DNA of 64,000 bases from Bacillus thuringiensis (GCF_014932895.1 NZ_JACYOF010000012.1:262-64261); one strand, 5' to 3'; shown: positions 36,817-47,056, numbered from the stretch's first letter. Numbers and translations: made by a program. The notes: a model not told the origin generated them from the letters alone.

Positions 36817-38481
36817 TTATGAAATGCGATAAACCCTTGTTTCATAAGGTTTTAACGTGATTGTTGTTACTTCTTCATGTTCCGTAACTTCGTAGTTATT
36901 TAAAAGCAAACGTTTGCATTCTAATGCGAATAAAGGCTCATTATACACAGCTTCTTCTTTTGAGATATTACTAATTACAATAACTTTTTCATCCTGTAAT
37001 GTACGTGTATAAGCATAAATTTGCGGATCGTCTTCTAAAAGTAAATCATACGTACCATAATTTAATACATCATTCCCTTTTTTCAAGGCAATCATTTTTT
37101 TGTAAAAATTGAAAATAGAGTTCTCTTCATTTTTCTGCTTTTCAACATTAATTTCTTTATAGTTTGGATTCATCCCAAACCAAGGTGCGCCTGTTGTAAA
37201 GCCAGCATTCATCTCATCGTTCCACTGCATAGGTGTACGTGAATTATCACGGCAAGAAGCCCATATAATTTCCATCATATCTTGATGCGATACGCCCTCT
37301 GCAATTTTCTCACGATATAAATTTTTAATTGCTACATCATCATAATCTTCAATATTCGGGAATTGAACATTTGTCATACCAATTTCTTGTCCTTGATAAA
37401 TAAACGGTGTACCGTGCATAAAGAAATACATCGCTCCTAGAGCTGTTGCACTTTCACGCCAATATTGTTTATCATCTCCCCAAGTTGAAACGATACGTGG
37501 CTTATCATGGTTCTCAATGTATAAAGCATTCCATCCCTTATTTTCTAATCCTTTTTGCCATTTCGTTAATACCTTTTTCAATCCTACAACATCAAGTTCT
37601 TTCTTCTTTTCTGCATCCCATAAGCTTAAATGCTCAAATTGGAATACCATATTGAATTTACCTTGCTCTTCTCCAACCCAAAGCTCAGCATCTTCAATCT
37701 TAACGCCATTTGCTTCGCCAACAGTCATAATATCGTACTTAGAAAATGTATTTTCTTTTAACTCTTCTAGTAAAGGCTGAATACCATTCACATTCATATG
37801 CTTATCAAAAGATGGCACATATTTTAATTCTTTTGGATTTGGCATATCCTTCAAGCCATCTTCCTTCTTAATATGGCTGATCGCATCAACACGGAAACCA
37901 TCAATACCTTTATCAAGCCACCAATTAACTGTATCGTATAACACTTCACGAACTTCTTTATTCTCCCAGTTTAAATCTGGTTGTTTGCGCGAGAATAAAT
38001 GTAAATAATACTGTCCTGTTACTTCGTCATATTCCCATGCCGAACCATTAAAAATACTTTCCCAGTTGTTTGGTTCCGAACCATCTTTACCGTCACGCCA
38101 AATATACCAATCACGCTTCGGATTGTCTTTAGATGAACGAGATTCAATAAACCATGGATGTTCATCACTCGTATGATTAATAACTAAATCAATAATAAGC
38201 TTCATATCACGCTTATGAACTTCATCTAGTAAAGCATCAAAATCTGCCATTGTACCAAACTCATCCATAATATCTTGATAATCACTAATATCATAACCAT
38301 TATCATCATTAGGTGACTTATACATTGGACAAATCCAAATTACATCTATACCTAAATCTTTTAAATAATCCAGTTTTGCAATAATACCTTTTAAATCTCC
38401 AATACCATCACCATTTGAATCCATAAAGCTTCGTGGATAAATTTGATAAGCAACTGCTTCTTTCCACCATGTCTTATTCAT
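36817..38481 (-). CDS. GH13 alpha-glucosidase (oligo-1,6-glucosidase-type)
   Basis: A 554-residue cytoplasmic GH13 enzyme. Conserved regions: VDVIWICPMYKSPNDDNGYDISDY, DLVINHTS (region I), GFRVDAISHI (region II, nucleophile Asp), GEANGV (region III, acid Glu), and YIENHDKPR (region IV). Length and motifs fit the oligo-1,6-/alpha-glucosidase group hydrolysing isomaltose, maltose or their phosphates after PTS uptake. Region II reads DAISHI instead of the DVIN.I I associate with MalL/TreC, so the exact substrate is open. The ATG at 38481 follows AAAGGAGAGAATGACT. Confidence 0.9.
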   Translation of the reverse strand: MNKTWWKEAVAYQIYPRSFMDSNGDGIGDLKGIIAKLDYLKDLGIDVIWICPMYKSPNDDNGYDISDYQDIMDEFGTMADFDALLDEVHKRDMKLIIDLVINHTSDEHPWFIESRSSKDNPKRDWYIWRDGKDGSEPNNWESIFNGSAWEYDEVTGQYYLHLFSRKQPDLNWENKEVREVLYDTVNWWLDKGIDGFRVDAISHIKKEDGLKDMPNPKELKYVPSFDKHMNVNGIQPLLEELKENTFSKYDIMTVGEANGVKIEDAELWVGEEQGKFNMVFQFEHLSLWDAEKKKELDVVGLKKVLTKWQKGLENKGWNALYIENHDKPRIVSTWGDDKQYWRESATALGAMYFFMHGTPFIYQGQEIGMTNVQFPNIEDYDDVAIKNLYREKIAEGVSHQDMMEIIWASCRDNSRTPMQWNDEMNAGFTTGAPWFGMNPNYKEINVEKQKNEENSIFNFYKKMIALKKGNDVLNYGTYDLLLEDDPQIYAYTRTLQDEKVIVISNISKEEAVYNEPLFALECKRLLLNNYEVTEHEEVTTITLKPYETRVYRIS

Positions 38482-38519
38482 AGTCATTCTCTCCTTTTGC
38501 ATCCCATCGGAAAAATTTA

Positions 38520-38577
38520 TGCAAACGTTTTCGTAACACTATCATAACAAAATATGAATAGTTTGCAACTGTTTTCA
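38520..38577 (-). promoter_or_regulatory. Promoter of the alpha-glucosidase operon with overlapping cre sites
   Basis: Minus strand -35 TTGCAA (38568-38563), 16-bp spacer, -10 TATGAT (38546-38541), start near 38534. A cre-like CGAAAACGTTTGCA (38533-38520) begins at the start site and a degenerate copy (38577-38564) overlaps the -35. CcpA binding at either would block initiation. Confidence 0.7.
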
Positions 38578-38726
38578 TTGAACTCTATGTAGATTCCTTA
38601 TTCTTATGCTTTATTTATGTCTCACAAAGGAAAATCTCATTCCTTACCTGCTCTTGTCCACACACGTTACATACGCCTTTCATATATTAATAAAAAGCAC
38701 GGTTTATTTTAGAAAGGAGTGATAAA

Positions 38727-40061
38727 TTGAAACAAACAAAATTAACAGGTCGTATCGTTGTTCCCTCAGATCCTGACTACGACGTAGCCCGAATAAATTT
38801 AAATTTAAGTATTCCAAAACTCCCTTGTATTATTGTTTTTTGCCAAAATAAAAATGATGTCTGTAACGCCTTAAAATGGGCACGTGAACGTCATATACCG
38901 TTTCGCTTAAGAAGCGGACGTCATAGCTATGAAAATTTTTCTCTTTTAAATAGAGGACTTATTATTGATGTGAGTGAAATGCATCGCATTACTGTTAATA
39001 CAGATAAATTAACAGCAACAATTGAAGCTGGTGCAAATCTTGGCACTGTTTATAAAGAGCTTTGGAAATACGGTGTTACCATACCGGCTGGTACAAGTGC
39101 AAGTGTTGGAATTGTTGGATTAACACTTGGCGGTGGCATCGGTATGCTTTCACGCTTATTTGGATTAACATGTGATCAATTAGTAGAAGTTGAAATGGTA
39201 CAAGCGTGCGGAAAATTTGGCGCAAAACTCATTCGTGCAAACAAACAAGAAAACCCTAACTTGTTTTGGGCATGCTGTGGTGGTGGTGGTGGAAACTTCG
39301 GAATTGTTACTTCCTTAACTTTTCGGGTCCATCCTATAAAAAATGTATCAATCTTCTCAATTACATGGGAATGGCAAGACTTTATTGCTGCCTTTCAAGC
39401 TTGGCAAAACTGGGCGCCTTATATAGACGAACGTCTCACTTCATCAATTGAATTATTCGCAAAGCAACGAAATAAAATCGAAGCACAAGGTGAGTTTGTT
39501 GGCTCTCCCTCTGAACTCCAGTCCTTATTATCTCCTCTACTTGAAACTGGTAGTCCTTCTCTTTTTATAGATGAAGTTCCTTATATAAAGGCTGTTGAAT
39601 TTTTTAACAGCGGTAACATCCCTGAAAATTTCAAGCGCTCTGGTTCCTATGTATATAAACCAATTCCCCTTAAAGGTATTCAAATCATGCAGCATTTCCT
39701 TTCTCATGCACCAAATAAAGATGCGAGTATTTGGCATCAATCGCTCATAGGTGCTGTTGAAAATATTTCATCTACTGAAACAGCTTATTTCCATCGTAAA
39801 GCAATTATTGCGCAAGAATACATTACCTCTTGGAAATGTGACGATGAAGAAAATCAAAATATACGCTGGGTTAAAGGTTTAAGAGAAAGCTTAGATCCTT
39901 ATACACTAGGTGACTATGTCAATTGGCCCGATATCGACATTAAGAATTGGCAAACTAGTTATTATGGCTCTAACTTTCAAAGATTGCGTAAAGTGAAAAC
40001 CATATATGATCCTTGTAATGTTTTTCGTTTTCAACAAAGCATCCCTCCTTTCCATATATAA
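38727..40061 (+). CDS. FAD-linked oxidoreductase, berberine-bridge-enzyme-like (YvdP/CotQ-type)
   Basis: A 444-residue flavoprotein. FAD_binding_4 domain with the RSGRHSYENFS motif (His66 is the likely covalent FAD attachment), VGLTLGGGIGMLSR-FGLTCD, and the BBE C-terminal motif GDYVNWPDID..W..YYG.N..RL..VK..YDP.NVFRFQQSI. The second covalent anchor of berberine bridge enzymes, the Cys of GTCPTVG, is Ser/Ala here (AGTSASVG), so flavin should be mono-covalent. Start is TTG (38727) after AGAAAGGAGTGATAAA. Similar to the spore-coat-associated YvdP/CotQ from memory; substrate unknown. Confidence 0.88.
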   Translation: MKQTKLTGRIVVPSDPDYDVARINLNLSIPKLPCIIVFCQNKNDVCNALKWARERHIPFRLRSGRHSYENFSLLNRGLIIDVSEMHRITVNTDKLTATIEAGANLGTVYKELWKYGVTIPAGTSASVGIVGLTLGGGIGMLSRLFGLTCDQLVEVEMVQACGKFGAKLIRANKQENPNLFWACCGGGGGNFGIVTSLTFRVHPIKNVSIFSITWEWQDFIAAFQAWQNWAPYIDERLTSSIELFAKQRNKIEAQGEFVGSPSELQSLLSPLLETGSPSLFIDEVPYIKAVEFFNSGNIPENFKRSGSYVYKPIPLKGIQIMQHFLSHAPNKDASIWHQSLIGAVENISSTETAYFHRKAIIAQEYITSWKCDDEENQNIRWVKGLRESLDPYTLGDYVNWPDIDIKNWQTSYYGSNFQRLRKVKTIYDPCNVFRFQQSIPPFHI

Positions 40062-40089
40062 AAAAGGAAGAGCATAAGTTCTTCCTTTT
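40062..40089 (+). terminator. Terminator of the BBE-like gene
   Basis: AAAAGGAAGA, 8-nt loop, TCTTCCTTTT and T-run at the stop codon. Confidence 0.8.
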
Positions 40090-40187
40090 ATTTCAATACC
40101 TTATTTTAAATTGCTATGTCTCTAAACTGAATACACCAAAATCTCTAATCATACAAAATATAATAAGGTGAAAATAGTAGGATAAAA

Positions 40188-40240
40188 TAAAAAACCATCC
40201 AATTATGCCCGATTCTTCGTAACATTTTGGATGATTCAAG
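40188..40240 (-). terminator. Probable terminator of the unknown membrane protein gene
   Basis: Minus strand TCATCCAA, a 24-nt loop, TTGGATGGTTTTTT; the long loop makes it less certain. Confidence 0.55.
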
Positions 40241-40297
40241 TTAATTTTCTATATCGTTTCAAATTCTTGCTCCCACTCATAAACTTTCAATTATAGA

Positions 40298-40981
40298 TTA
40301 ATTGTATTTCTCATTATTTTCATGCAATGAATGTAATTTAATATTTGGTACTTTATTTTTTTCAATACTATTATTATAAACAACAGGAATTTGAAATTCG
40401 AATTGTTTTGTCTCATGTTTTTGTAAATAGACTGGTTTCGGTACTGGATAACTTTTGGAATTCTCGTTTGCATTATCATATAAAACAACTTTTAATGCTT
40501 GTGAATGATTACGATAATTTTTTAAAGTAACAATGCACTTTTGTTTGATATCCTCTCCATCTTTCTCCATTCTACACTGACTATCTTCTTTTTTATATTC
40601 TATTGCTTCTACCCCTTTTTTTCCTGCGTAGTACCATGTTTTATTCAATGTCTGGAGGATGTTATTTAAAATAAACGGCATCATTAAAATCAAAATACTA
40701 ATGCCTACTACTTTTACCTTATTCATTGTTTTAAATGTACTAGATTCCTTTTTTCCTAGCCACTTTACAAATAATAAAAATGCGATTATATGTAGTATGA
40801 AAGAAACAATCAATATATTTGAGACTTTATAATTCATATAAATATATGTATGTACCGGAACCCTATAGGCATGAAATAGTTTTTCTCCAATTAATTCATT
40901 ATCATTTGGAATTTTTAATAATAACAAAACCCCTATACTGTAACAAATAGCCACTAATCGATCATACTCAATCCGGACCAT
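40298..40981 (-). CDS. Membrane protein of unknown function
   Basis: A 227-residue protein with two to three helices in the first half (about 8-23, 55-73, 86-106) and a soluble C-terminal half containing a Cys pair (QCRMEKDGEDIKQKCIVTLKNY) in an immunoglobulin-like beta pattern (FEFQIPVVYNN). Topology suggests the C-terminal half is outside the membrane. The ATG at 40981 follows AAGGGGAGAAAGA. I recognise no family. It lies after arcR, separated by a weak hairpin, so a link to arginine metabolism is not supported. Confidence 0.65.
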   Translation of the reverse strand: MVRIEYDRLVAICYSIGVLLLLKIPNDNELIGEKLFHAYRVPVHTYIYMNYKVSNILIVSFILHIIAFLLFVKWLGKKESSTFKTMNKVKVVGISILILMMPFILNNILQTLNKTWYYAGKKGVEAIEYKKEDSQCRMEKDGEDIKQKCIVTLKNYRNHSQALKVVLYDNANENSKSYPVPKPVYLQKHETKQFEFQIPVVYNNSIEKNKVPNIKLHSLHENNEKYN

Positions 40982-41138
40982 TCTTTCTCCCCTTCCTTTT
41001 TCTTTTTTATTATCGATTTTAGCTATTATTACCATACTATACAATCTTTTTATAGAGGATAACATAAAAAAGCTCCTTATAAATATATAAAGAACTTTAT
41101 TAATATACAGTATGAATTAGAAAATCAATATGCAATTT

Positions 41139-41828
41139 TCACATAGAGATTTCCTCAAAATATGTTGGATTATGTATTGTAATTTTTTTATCCAGAATTG
41201 TAACAATACTATCATTTTTTAATTGTTTTAATACGCCGCTAACCGTCTCTCGAGATGTCCCAGATATTTTTGATATTTCAATTGTTGTAAGTGGGCATGA
41301 AATGACAATCGTTTCGCCACTCTGTTCTCCTAAATCCTGCATTAAATAATTTAATGTTTGAATGACCCGATCTTGTGCATTAGGGATTGTAATATTTTGT
41401 ACCCGATTTTCGTTTAGTTTTAATATCGATGATAATTGCTGAACTACATGCATTAATTGCGTCCTACTAGATTTCACCATATCTTCGAAAATTACTGTCG
41501 GAATATAATATACCTCTACATCTGTCATCGCTTCTGCCGTATAGTTATATCCTCTGTCTGTAAACATACCACCATAAGGAAAAATAGAATACCGCTTTAC
41601 ATAGTCATCATATAATAAATTCCCACTTTGATTTACCCGCTCTAACTTTACGAATCCATCTAACATGAAGTAAATTCTTTCTCTTGAATCCCCTTCTAAA
41701 AATAAAAATTGACCCTTTTTATAAGTTCGCCAATAGACAAACTCCGTCAAACCTTTCAATTTCTTTTCTGTTAAATGAGCAAATAATTCAAACTGCTTTA
41801 AATCTTTAACTACGTTTCGTCTATTCAT
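41139..41828 (-). CDS. arcR: Crp/Fnr-family regulator of the arginine deiminase operon
   Basis: A 229-residue regulator: cyclic-nucleotide-binding-like domain (residues about 10-125, FLFLEGDSRERIYFMLDGFVKLERV) and a C-terminal Crp-type HTH (ISKISGTSRETVSGVLKQLKNDSI). No Fnr cysteine cluster is present at the N-terminus, so it is an ArcR-like rather than Fe-S Fnr protein. It follows arcC in the same orientation, but a terminator and a bcr1 repeat lie between. Its likely sites are the two TGTGA-N6 elements before arcA. Start ATG 41828 after AGAGAGGTAATTTT. Confidence 0.9.
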   Translation of the reverse strand: MNRRNVVKDLKQFELFAHLTEKKLKGLTEFVYWRTYKKGQFLFLEGDSRERIYFMLDGFVKLERVNQSGNLLYDDYVKRYSIFPYGGMFTDRGYNYTAEAMTDVEVYYIPTVIFEDMVKSSRTQLMHVVQQLSSILKLNENRVQNITIPNAQDRVIQTLNYLMQDLGEQSGETIVISCPLTTIEISKISGTSRETVSGVLKQLKNDSIVTILDKKITIHNPTYFEEISM

Positions 41829-41963
41829 AAAATTACCTCTCTCTTGCTGTATGTTGGAGCGAAAAATCAAGAAAGCGTATTCAAGTTGAATTTTATCATA
41901 ATTAACTTACATATTCGGATTTCATCATGAAAATTTTATGAACAATGAGTACAACAAATATTA

Positions 41964-42072
41964 ATAAAATGAAACTTTAATCGGTGGGGGGTTTTTTTAT
42001 CCCCCACCTAACTTCTTTGCTTTCGCTGAATTTTGAGGTAGGGCTCTTACTGCCCGCAAATAGCGGGATAAA
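41964..42072. repeat. bcr1-type repeat, copy 1 (internally deleted)
   Basis: Begins ATGAAACTTTAATCGGTGGGG and ends ACTGCCCGCAAATAGCGGG. Flanked by perfect 5-bp direct repeats ATAAA (41964-41968 and 42068-42072), the TTTAT target duplication I recall for bcr1. The body is 99 bp, so shorter than the roughly 150-bp full element. It sits between arcC and arcR. Confidence 0.75.
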
Positions 42073-42075
42073 TAA

Positions 42076-42106
42076 AAAGAATGAAGTTACTAACTTCATT
42101 CTTTTC
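42076..42106 (-). terminator. arcC terminator
   Basis: AAAGAATGAAG, 7-nt loop, CTTCATTCTTT, T-run on the minus strand; separates arcABDC from arcR. Confidence 0.8.
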
Positions 42107-42128
42107 TAATAAGTAGAATACATATTAT

Positions 42129-43091
42129 TTAAACATATATGCATACATCCTGTTTAGAAATAATAGTACCCGCTTTTTCTTCTAGTGCTTCATATACCTT
42201 TTCTAAAGACGTAATAATTGTTTTTCTTTTTGGATTTGTATTAACAAAATTAATAGCAGCTTCAATTTTTGGAAGCATACTTCCCGTAGCAAATTGCTGT
42301 TCTTCAATGTATCCTTCTAATTGATTCACTGTGACATGCTCTAATTTCTTTTGATTCGGTTGATTATAATTTACATACACATGATCAACTGCAGTTAAAA
42401 TTACGAGCGTATCGGCATCTACTAATTCAGCTAATTTCTGCGCAGCGAAATCTTTATCGATAACCGCTTCCGTTCCTTTTAGCCCTTCTTCGGAATCAAT
42501 TACTGGAATTCCCCCACCGCCAACAGCTATCACTATATTTCCATCTTCGACCAAAGAATTAATCACTTTATGCTCATGAATACTTACAGGCTTCGGTGAT
42601 GGAACAACACGTCTCCACCCTCTACCGGCATCTTCTTTAAACACTGCTTTTGTTTCTTCCATTAGTCTTCTTGCTTCTTCCTCTGTATAAAAAGGCCCAA
42701 TTGGTTTAGTTGGATTTTTAAATGCTTCATCTTTTTCATCCACAACAACGCGTGTTATAACCGTTGCTACGTCTTTTTTTATATTCCGTTTTTTCAATGC
42801 CTTTTCAATCGCATTTTCCATCCAATATCCAATCATCCCCTGACTCATTGCCCCACAAGTATCCAATGGCATTGCAGGCGTTTTTTCCGTTTCTGCAGCT
42901 TTTTGCTGTAATAAAATATTCCCCACTTGTGGGCCATTTCCATGTGCAATTACTATATCCACATCATTTTCCATTATTTTCACGAGTTGTTCCGCTGTTT
43001 TTTCCAACGCTTCTTGCTGTGCTCCCGCAGTAGCTTTTCCAGACTGTATCGCATTTCCCCCTAGTGCAACTACAATTTTTCTTCGTGCCAT
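42129..43091 (-). CDS. arcC: Carbamate kinase
   Basis: Last ADI-pathway enzyme: makes ATP from carbamoyl phosphate and ADP, releasing ammonia and CO2. A 320-residue amino-acid-kinase fold with [44 protein letters not shown] and [15 protein letters not shown]. All kinase motifs are intact. Start preceded by GGAGGGCTGAAAT; fourth gene of the operon. Confidence 0.96.
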   Translation of the reverse strand: MARRKIVVALGGNAIQSGKATAGAQQEALEKTAEQLVKIMENDVDIVIAHGNGPQVGNILLQQKAAETEKTPAMPLDTCGAMSQGMIGYWMENAIEKALKKRNIKKDVATVITRVVVDEKDEAFKNPTKPIGPFYTEEEARRLMEETKAVFKEDAGRGWRRVVPSPKPVSIHEHKVINSLVEDGNIVIAVGGGGIPVIDSEEGLKGTEAVIDKDFAAQKLAELVDADTLVILTAVDHVYVNYNQPNQKKLEHVTVNQLEGYIEEQQFATGSMLPKIEAAINFVNTNPKRKTIITSLEKVYEALEEKAGTIISKQDVCIYV

Positions 43092-43128
43092 ATTTCAGCC
43101 CTCCAGTTGATTTCGCTTTCACAGCGCT

Positions 43129-44544
43129 TTATAAAGTAATACTGCCTGTAATTAATCCATAAATCGCAAAGAATGCTAAAGCACCAATTGCTACTGATGA
43201 TGCTAATTCCACTCGAGTAAATATTTGCTTCGAACTCTTTTGCTTTTGAACATTGTAAAAAATAAAAATACCTGGCGCATATAAAGTCATTGTTAATAAT
43301 AAATACTCTAAACCAGCTGCATAAACCAACCACACGCCATAAATACTCGCGATCAAACCAATTATTATATTTTTATTTCGATCTGCTTCTTCAGACTTTA
43401 AACTATGCTTCAGTTGATAAAATGCTGAAAAAGCATATGGGATTAAAATAGCAGAAGATGCTAAGGAGAATGCAAAGTTATACGCCTGATCGGAAACGAC
43501 GAATGTTAATAAGAACATTTGAATTAAACCATTTGTTATCCATAATGAATTTACTGGGGCCTTATTTTTATTTTCTTTTGCAAACCATTTTGGAAATACT
43601 CCGTCTTTAGCCGCTAAGTATGGAATTTCAGAAGCGAGCAAAGTCCATCCTAACCAAGCACCTAATACAGAGATGACTAAACCTAAATTAATAAAGATGG
43701 CACCCCATTTTCCAACAACACTTTCAAATAAATAAGCCATAGCCGGATTTTTTAAATTAGCAATATCTGCTTGCTGCATAAGTCCAAGAGACAATAATGT
43801 AATTAAAATGTAAATGATGAGTGTACCAATTAAGCCAATAACCGTCGCTTTTCCTACATCACTTCTATTTTTCGCTCGACTAGATAAAACAACAGCCCCT
43901 TCTACCCCAATGAACACCCATAGGGTTACAAGCATAGTACTTTTAACTTGGCTGCCAACCGCTCCCCATGAAAAAGAACCAGTTTGTCCCCAAAATCCAT
44001 CTAGGAACGTATCAATATGAAACGCGAAGATTCCTATGACAATAAATACAAATACAGGTACTAATTTCGCGATTGTCGTTACTAAATTCACAAGTGCCGC
44101 TGATTGAACTCCACGTAAAATTAACATGTGAACACACCATAATAATACGCTTGCACCAATAATGGAGGCTACATTTTGACCGCCTTCAAAAATTGGGAAG
44201 AAATACCCTAATGAAGAAAACAATAATGTGCCGTAAGCTACATTACCAAGCCAAGCAGATAGCCAATATCCCCACGCACTATTAAACCCCATGAAATTAC
44301 CAAATCCTGCTTTTGCATAACTAAAAATACCACCATCTAAATCTGGCCGTTTTACAGTTAGATTTTGAAAAGATAATCCAAGCGCAATCATCCCAATGCC
44401 TGTTATGACCCAACCAATAATAATGGCTCCGGCACCAGCACCTTTTGCCATATCACTTGCTAAATTAAATGCTCCACCACCAATCATCGAACCAACTACA
44501 AGAGCCGTTAAAGTAAACAATCCTAATTTCTTATCTTCACCCAT
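43129..44544 (-). CDS. arcD: Arginine/ornithine antiporter
   Basis: A 471-residue APC-family exchanger with 12-13 helices importing arginine in exchange for ornithine. N-terminus GLFTLTALVVGSMIGGGAFNLASDMAKGAG carries the GSxIGGG substrate-backbone motif. The ATG at 44544 fits AGAGAGGTGAGTGGA; a GTG three codons earlier overlaps the ribosome binding site. It lies between arcB and arcC; the 99-nt gap from arcB contains a hairpin (44618-44641) that may tune downstream expression. Confidence 0.95.
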   Translation of the reverse strand: MGEDKKLGLFTLTALVVGSMIGGGAFNLASDMAKGAGAGAIIIGWVITGIGMIALGLSFQNLTVKRPDLDGGIFSYAKAGFGNFMGFNSAWGYWLSAWLGNVAYGTLLFSSLGYFFPIFEGGQNVASIIGASVLLWCVHMLILRGVQSAALVNLVTTIAKLVPVFVFIVIGIFAFHIDTFLDGFWGQTGSFSWGAVGSQVKSTMLVTLWVFIGVEGAVVLSSRAKNRSDVGKATVIGLIGTLIIYILITLLSLGLMQQADIANLKNPAMAYLFESVVGKWGAIFINLGLVISVLGAWLGWTLLASEIPYLAAKDGVFPKWFAKENKNKAPVNSLWITNGLIQMFLLTFVVSDQAYNFAFSLASSAILIPYAFSAFYQLKHSLKSEEADRNKNIIIGLIASIYGVWLVYAAGLEYLLLTMTLYAPGIFIFYNVQKQKSSKQIFTRVELASSVAIGALAFFAIYGLITGSITL

Positions 44545-44643
44545 TCCACTCACCTCTCTTTAATTGCAATAACAATACGAAAGCAATAGTGAATGATAGT
44601 GTCTAAAGGAGGAGAAAAAAGAAAGGAGGACTCCCTTTCTTCT

Positions 44644-45642
44644 TTACTCCATGTTTCCTAAAGTAGCTGCCATAACCGCTTTAATTGTATGCATTCTATT
44701 TTCAGCCTGATCAAATACCTTTGAATGTTTACTGCGGAATACTTCGTCAGTTACCTCCATTTCTTTCAACCCATATTTCTCATAAACTTCCTCGCCATAC
44801 ATCGTTTCAACATCATGGAATGCAGGTAAACAATGTAAGAAAATCACGTTTTCATTTCCTGTTTCTTTAATCATTTGCATATTTACTTGATAAGGTTTCA
44901 ATAATTCAACACGTTCAGCAAATTTTTCTTCTTCTCCCATAGACACCCATACATCTGTATAGATTACATCTGCATCCGCAACAGCTTCTTCCACATTACT
45001 TGTTATCATTACGTGTTCATTATATTTTTTTGCTAAATCAATTACTTCTTGCTCTGGCCATAAAGATTTCGGTGTACAAATACGTACATCCATTCCAACA
45101 ATTGCTCCACCAACTAGTAAGCTATTAGCAACATTATTTCGACCATCCCCAACGTAAACAAGCTTCACATTTTTTAATTTCCCTACATGTTCTCTAATAG
45201 TTAATAAATCCGCGAGTGTTTGTGTTGGATGCCACATATCTGTTAATCCATTCCAAACGGGTACACCAGAATTTTGCGCTAAAGATTCTACAGTTTCATG
45301 ATTAAACCCACGAAACTCAATTCCGTCAAACATGCGTCCCAACACTTTTGCTGTATCCTCTACGGATTCTTTTTTCCCAAGCTGAATATCACCTTTCCCT
45401 AAATATTCAGGATTCGCACCTAAATCTGTACATGCTACTGTAAATGCGCATCGCGTACGAGTAGAAGTTTTTTCAAACAAGAGCGCTACATTTTTACCTT
45501 CTAAATAACGATGTGGGATACTATTTTTCTTTTTCTCTTTTAATTCTGCTGCTAAATCTAGAAAATATATTAATTCCTCTTGTGTAAAATCTTTTTCAGC
45601 TAGAAAACTTCTTCCTTTTAAATTTGGTCTAGTCATTAACAT
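44644..45642 (-). CDS. arcB: Ornithine carbamoyltransferase (catabolic)
   Basis: Phosphorolyses citrulline to ornithine and carbamoyl phosphate. A 332-residue OTCase with the carbamoyl-phosphate motif [15 protein letters not shown] (STRTR), [11 protein letters not shown], and HCLPAFHD near the C-terminus. The arcA-arcB-arcD-arcC context makes it the catabolic rather than biosynthetic enzyme. 30 bp after arcA. Confidence 0.95.
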   Translation of the reverse strand: MLMTRPNLKGRSFLAEKDFTQEELIYFLDLAAELKEKKKNSIPHRYLEGKNVALLFEKTSTRTRCAFTVACTDLGANPEYLGKGDIQLGKKESVEDTAKVLGRMFDGIEFRGFNHETVESLAQNSGVPVWNGLTDMWHPTQTLADLLTIREHVGKLKNVKLVYVGDGRNNVANSLLVGGAIVGMDVRICTPKSLWPEQEVIDLAKKYNEHVMITSNVEEAVADADVIYTDVWVSMGEEEKFAERVELLKPYQVNMQMIKETGNENVIFLHCLPAFHDVETMYGEEVYEKYGLKEMEVTDEVFRSKHSKVFDQAENRMHTIKAVMAATLGNME

Positions 45643-45672
45643 ACTTCATCCCTACTTTCTCCGTTATTTATA

Positions 45673-46905
45673 CTAAATATCTTTACGAACAATTGGCATA
45701 CTCATGCAACGTGGACCCCCACGACCACGAGATAATTCCGAACTTAGCACCTCAATGACTTCTATACCATGTTCCCGTAATAAAGCATTAGATACATAGT
45801 TGCGATCATATGTAACAACTACACCTGGCGCAATTGCTAATGTATTAGAACCGTCATTCCATTGTTCACGAGCGGAAGCAATTGCATCTCCTCCTCCACA
45901 AGGAATAAGAACTAATTCACTTAAACCTAATACCTCTTTTAATGCTTCCATTAAAGACGTACGATGTGTAATTTTAAGAGTTTCCTCATCTGGACCTTTT
46001 TCTAAAATATAAATATTCATATTTCCTTTTGGCCCTTGAATGGCTGGGTGAATTGTAAACTTATCATAATCAACCATTGTAAATACTGTATCTAAATGCA
46101 TAAATGCTCGGCATTTTGGAATTTCTATCGCTAATACTTTCTTAATTTTATTTTGTCGGCTAAAGAGATTTTTAGCTAAACGTTCAATTGCTTTAGCTGA
46201 AGTACGGGCAGATACTCCAATTGCAATTGTTTCTTCATTTAAAATTAGCTCGTCGCCACCTTCAATTGGAAACTTATAATCACGATCTAGCCAAATTGGC
46301 ACATTGTGATTTGCAAATCTTGGATGATATTTAATGATGTACTCCATGAATAATGATTCACGTCTACGTGCCGGTTCTCTCATCTTATTTATCGTTAAGC
46401 CATCACCCACAGTAGCTGCTGGATCACGAGTAAAATATAAATTAGGCATTGGGTCTAAGTAAAACGGATAGTGATCTTCCATTAATTCGTATAAATGTGT
46501 CTTCTTACTTGTTTCAATTTCATTTTTCCGTACACCACCCATAATTTTTTGAATTAATTCTTCATTTGAAAAGGAAAGTAAATATTCTTTTAAAGTTTGA
46601 TGTGCAACATTTACGTCAGCCTGTCCTTCTTTTAAAATACGATCAACAAATTCTTCTCGAAGTTTTTTATCTACTAACGCCTCAGCAGCTAGTTTTTCTA
46701 AATAAAGAACTTCAACACCCCGATTGCGTAATGTTTGTGCAAAATAATCATGCTCTTTTTGAATAATTGGTAAGTATGGAATATCATCAAATAATAATTG
46801 CTGCAAATAATCTGGCGTTAAGTTTTCCACTTCTTTACCAGGCCGTTTTAATAAAACCGTTTGTAATTCTCCAATCTCTGAAGTAACATGTATCGGATGC
46901 TTCAT
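45673..46905 (-). CDS. arcA: Arginine deiminase
   Basis: Hydrolyses arginine to citrulline and ammonia. A 410-residue enzyme with the catalytic Cys in [18 protein letters not shown] at the C-terminus, plus [21 protein letters not shown] and [11 protein letters not shown]. First gene of the ADI operon; strong AAAGGAGG ribosome binding site. The upstream region contains a promoter with two Crp/Fnr-type sites and a possible ARG box. Confidence 0.96.
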   Translation of the reverse strand: MKHPIHVTSEIGELQTVLLKRPGKEVENLTPDYLQQLLFDDIPYLPIIQKEHDYFAQTLRNRGVEVLYLEKLAAEALVDKKLREEFVDRILKEGQADVNVAHQTLKEYLLSFSNEELIQKIMGGVRKNEIETSKKTHLYELMEDHYPFYLDPMPNLYFTRDPAATVGDGLTINKMREPARRRESLFMEYIIKYHPRFANHNVPIWLDRDYKFPIEGGDELILNEETIAIGVSARTSAKAIERLAKNLFSRQNKIKKVLAIEIPKCRAFMHLDTVFTMVDYDKFTIHPAIQGPKGNMNIYILEKGPDEETLKITHRTSLMEALKEVLGLSELVLIPCGGGDAIASAREQWNDGSNTLAIAPGVVVTYDRNYVSNALLREHGIEVIEVLSSELSRGRGGPRCMSMPIVRKDI

Positions 46906-46948
46906 TTGTTGTACCTCCTTTTAAATATGTTTGATGTCTTACAAATAC

Positions 46949-47014
46949 ATAATAAATGCTGCACGCTTTTATCTTTGTGAAAGCATCCACATTATCATTG
47001 TGAAATATTAAACA
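46949..47014 (-). promoter_or_regulatory. arcA promoter with two Crp/Fnr (ArcR)-type sites
   Basis: A -10 TATTAT (46954-46949) predicts a start at about 46942. TGTGAAAGCATCCACA (46976-46991) is then centred exactly at -41.5, the class II activator position, and replaces a -35. A second site TGTGAAATATTAAACA (46999-47014) is centred at -64.5. Both resemble TGTGA-N6-TCACA, the site type reported for ArcR/Fnr of related bacilli. Confidence 0.75.
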
Positions 47015-47035
47015 AGTTATTTTTTTAAAATCATA

Positions 47036-47056
47036 TGAATGTGTATTTTTATAACA
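47036..47056. promoter_or_regulatory. Possible ARG box
   Basis: Minus strand TGTTATAAAAATACACATTC resembles the ArgR/AhrC half-operator CATGAATAAAAATKCAAK around its ATAAAAAT core. It lies about 100 bp upstream of the arcA start site. Confidence 0.4.

Noticed and set aside
40298-40981. Unknown membrane protein as part of the arc operon
   Set aside because: It lies beyond arcR behind a weak hairpin and its sequence has no feature tied to arginine.
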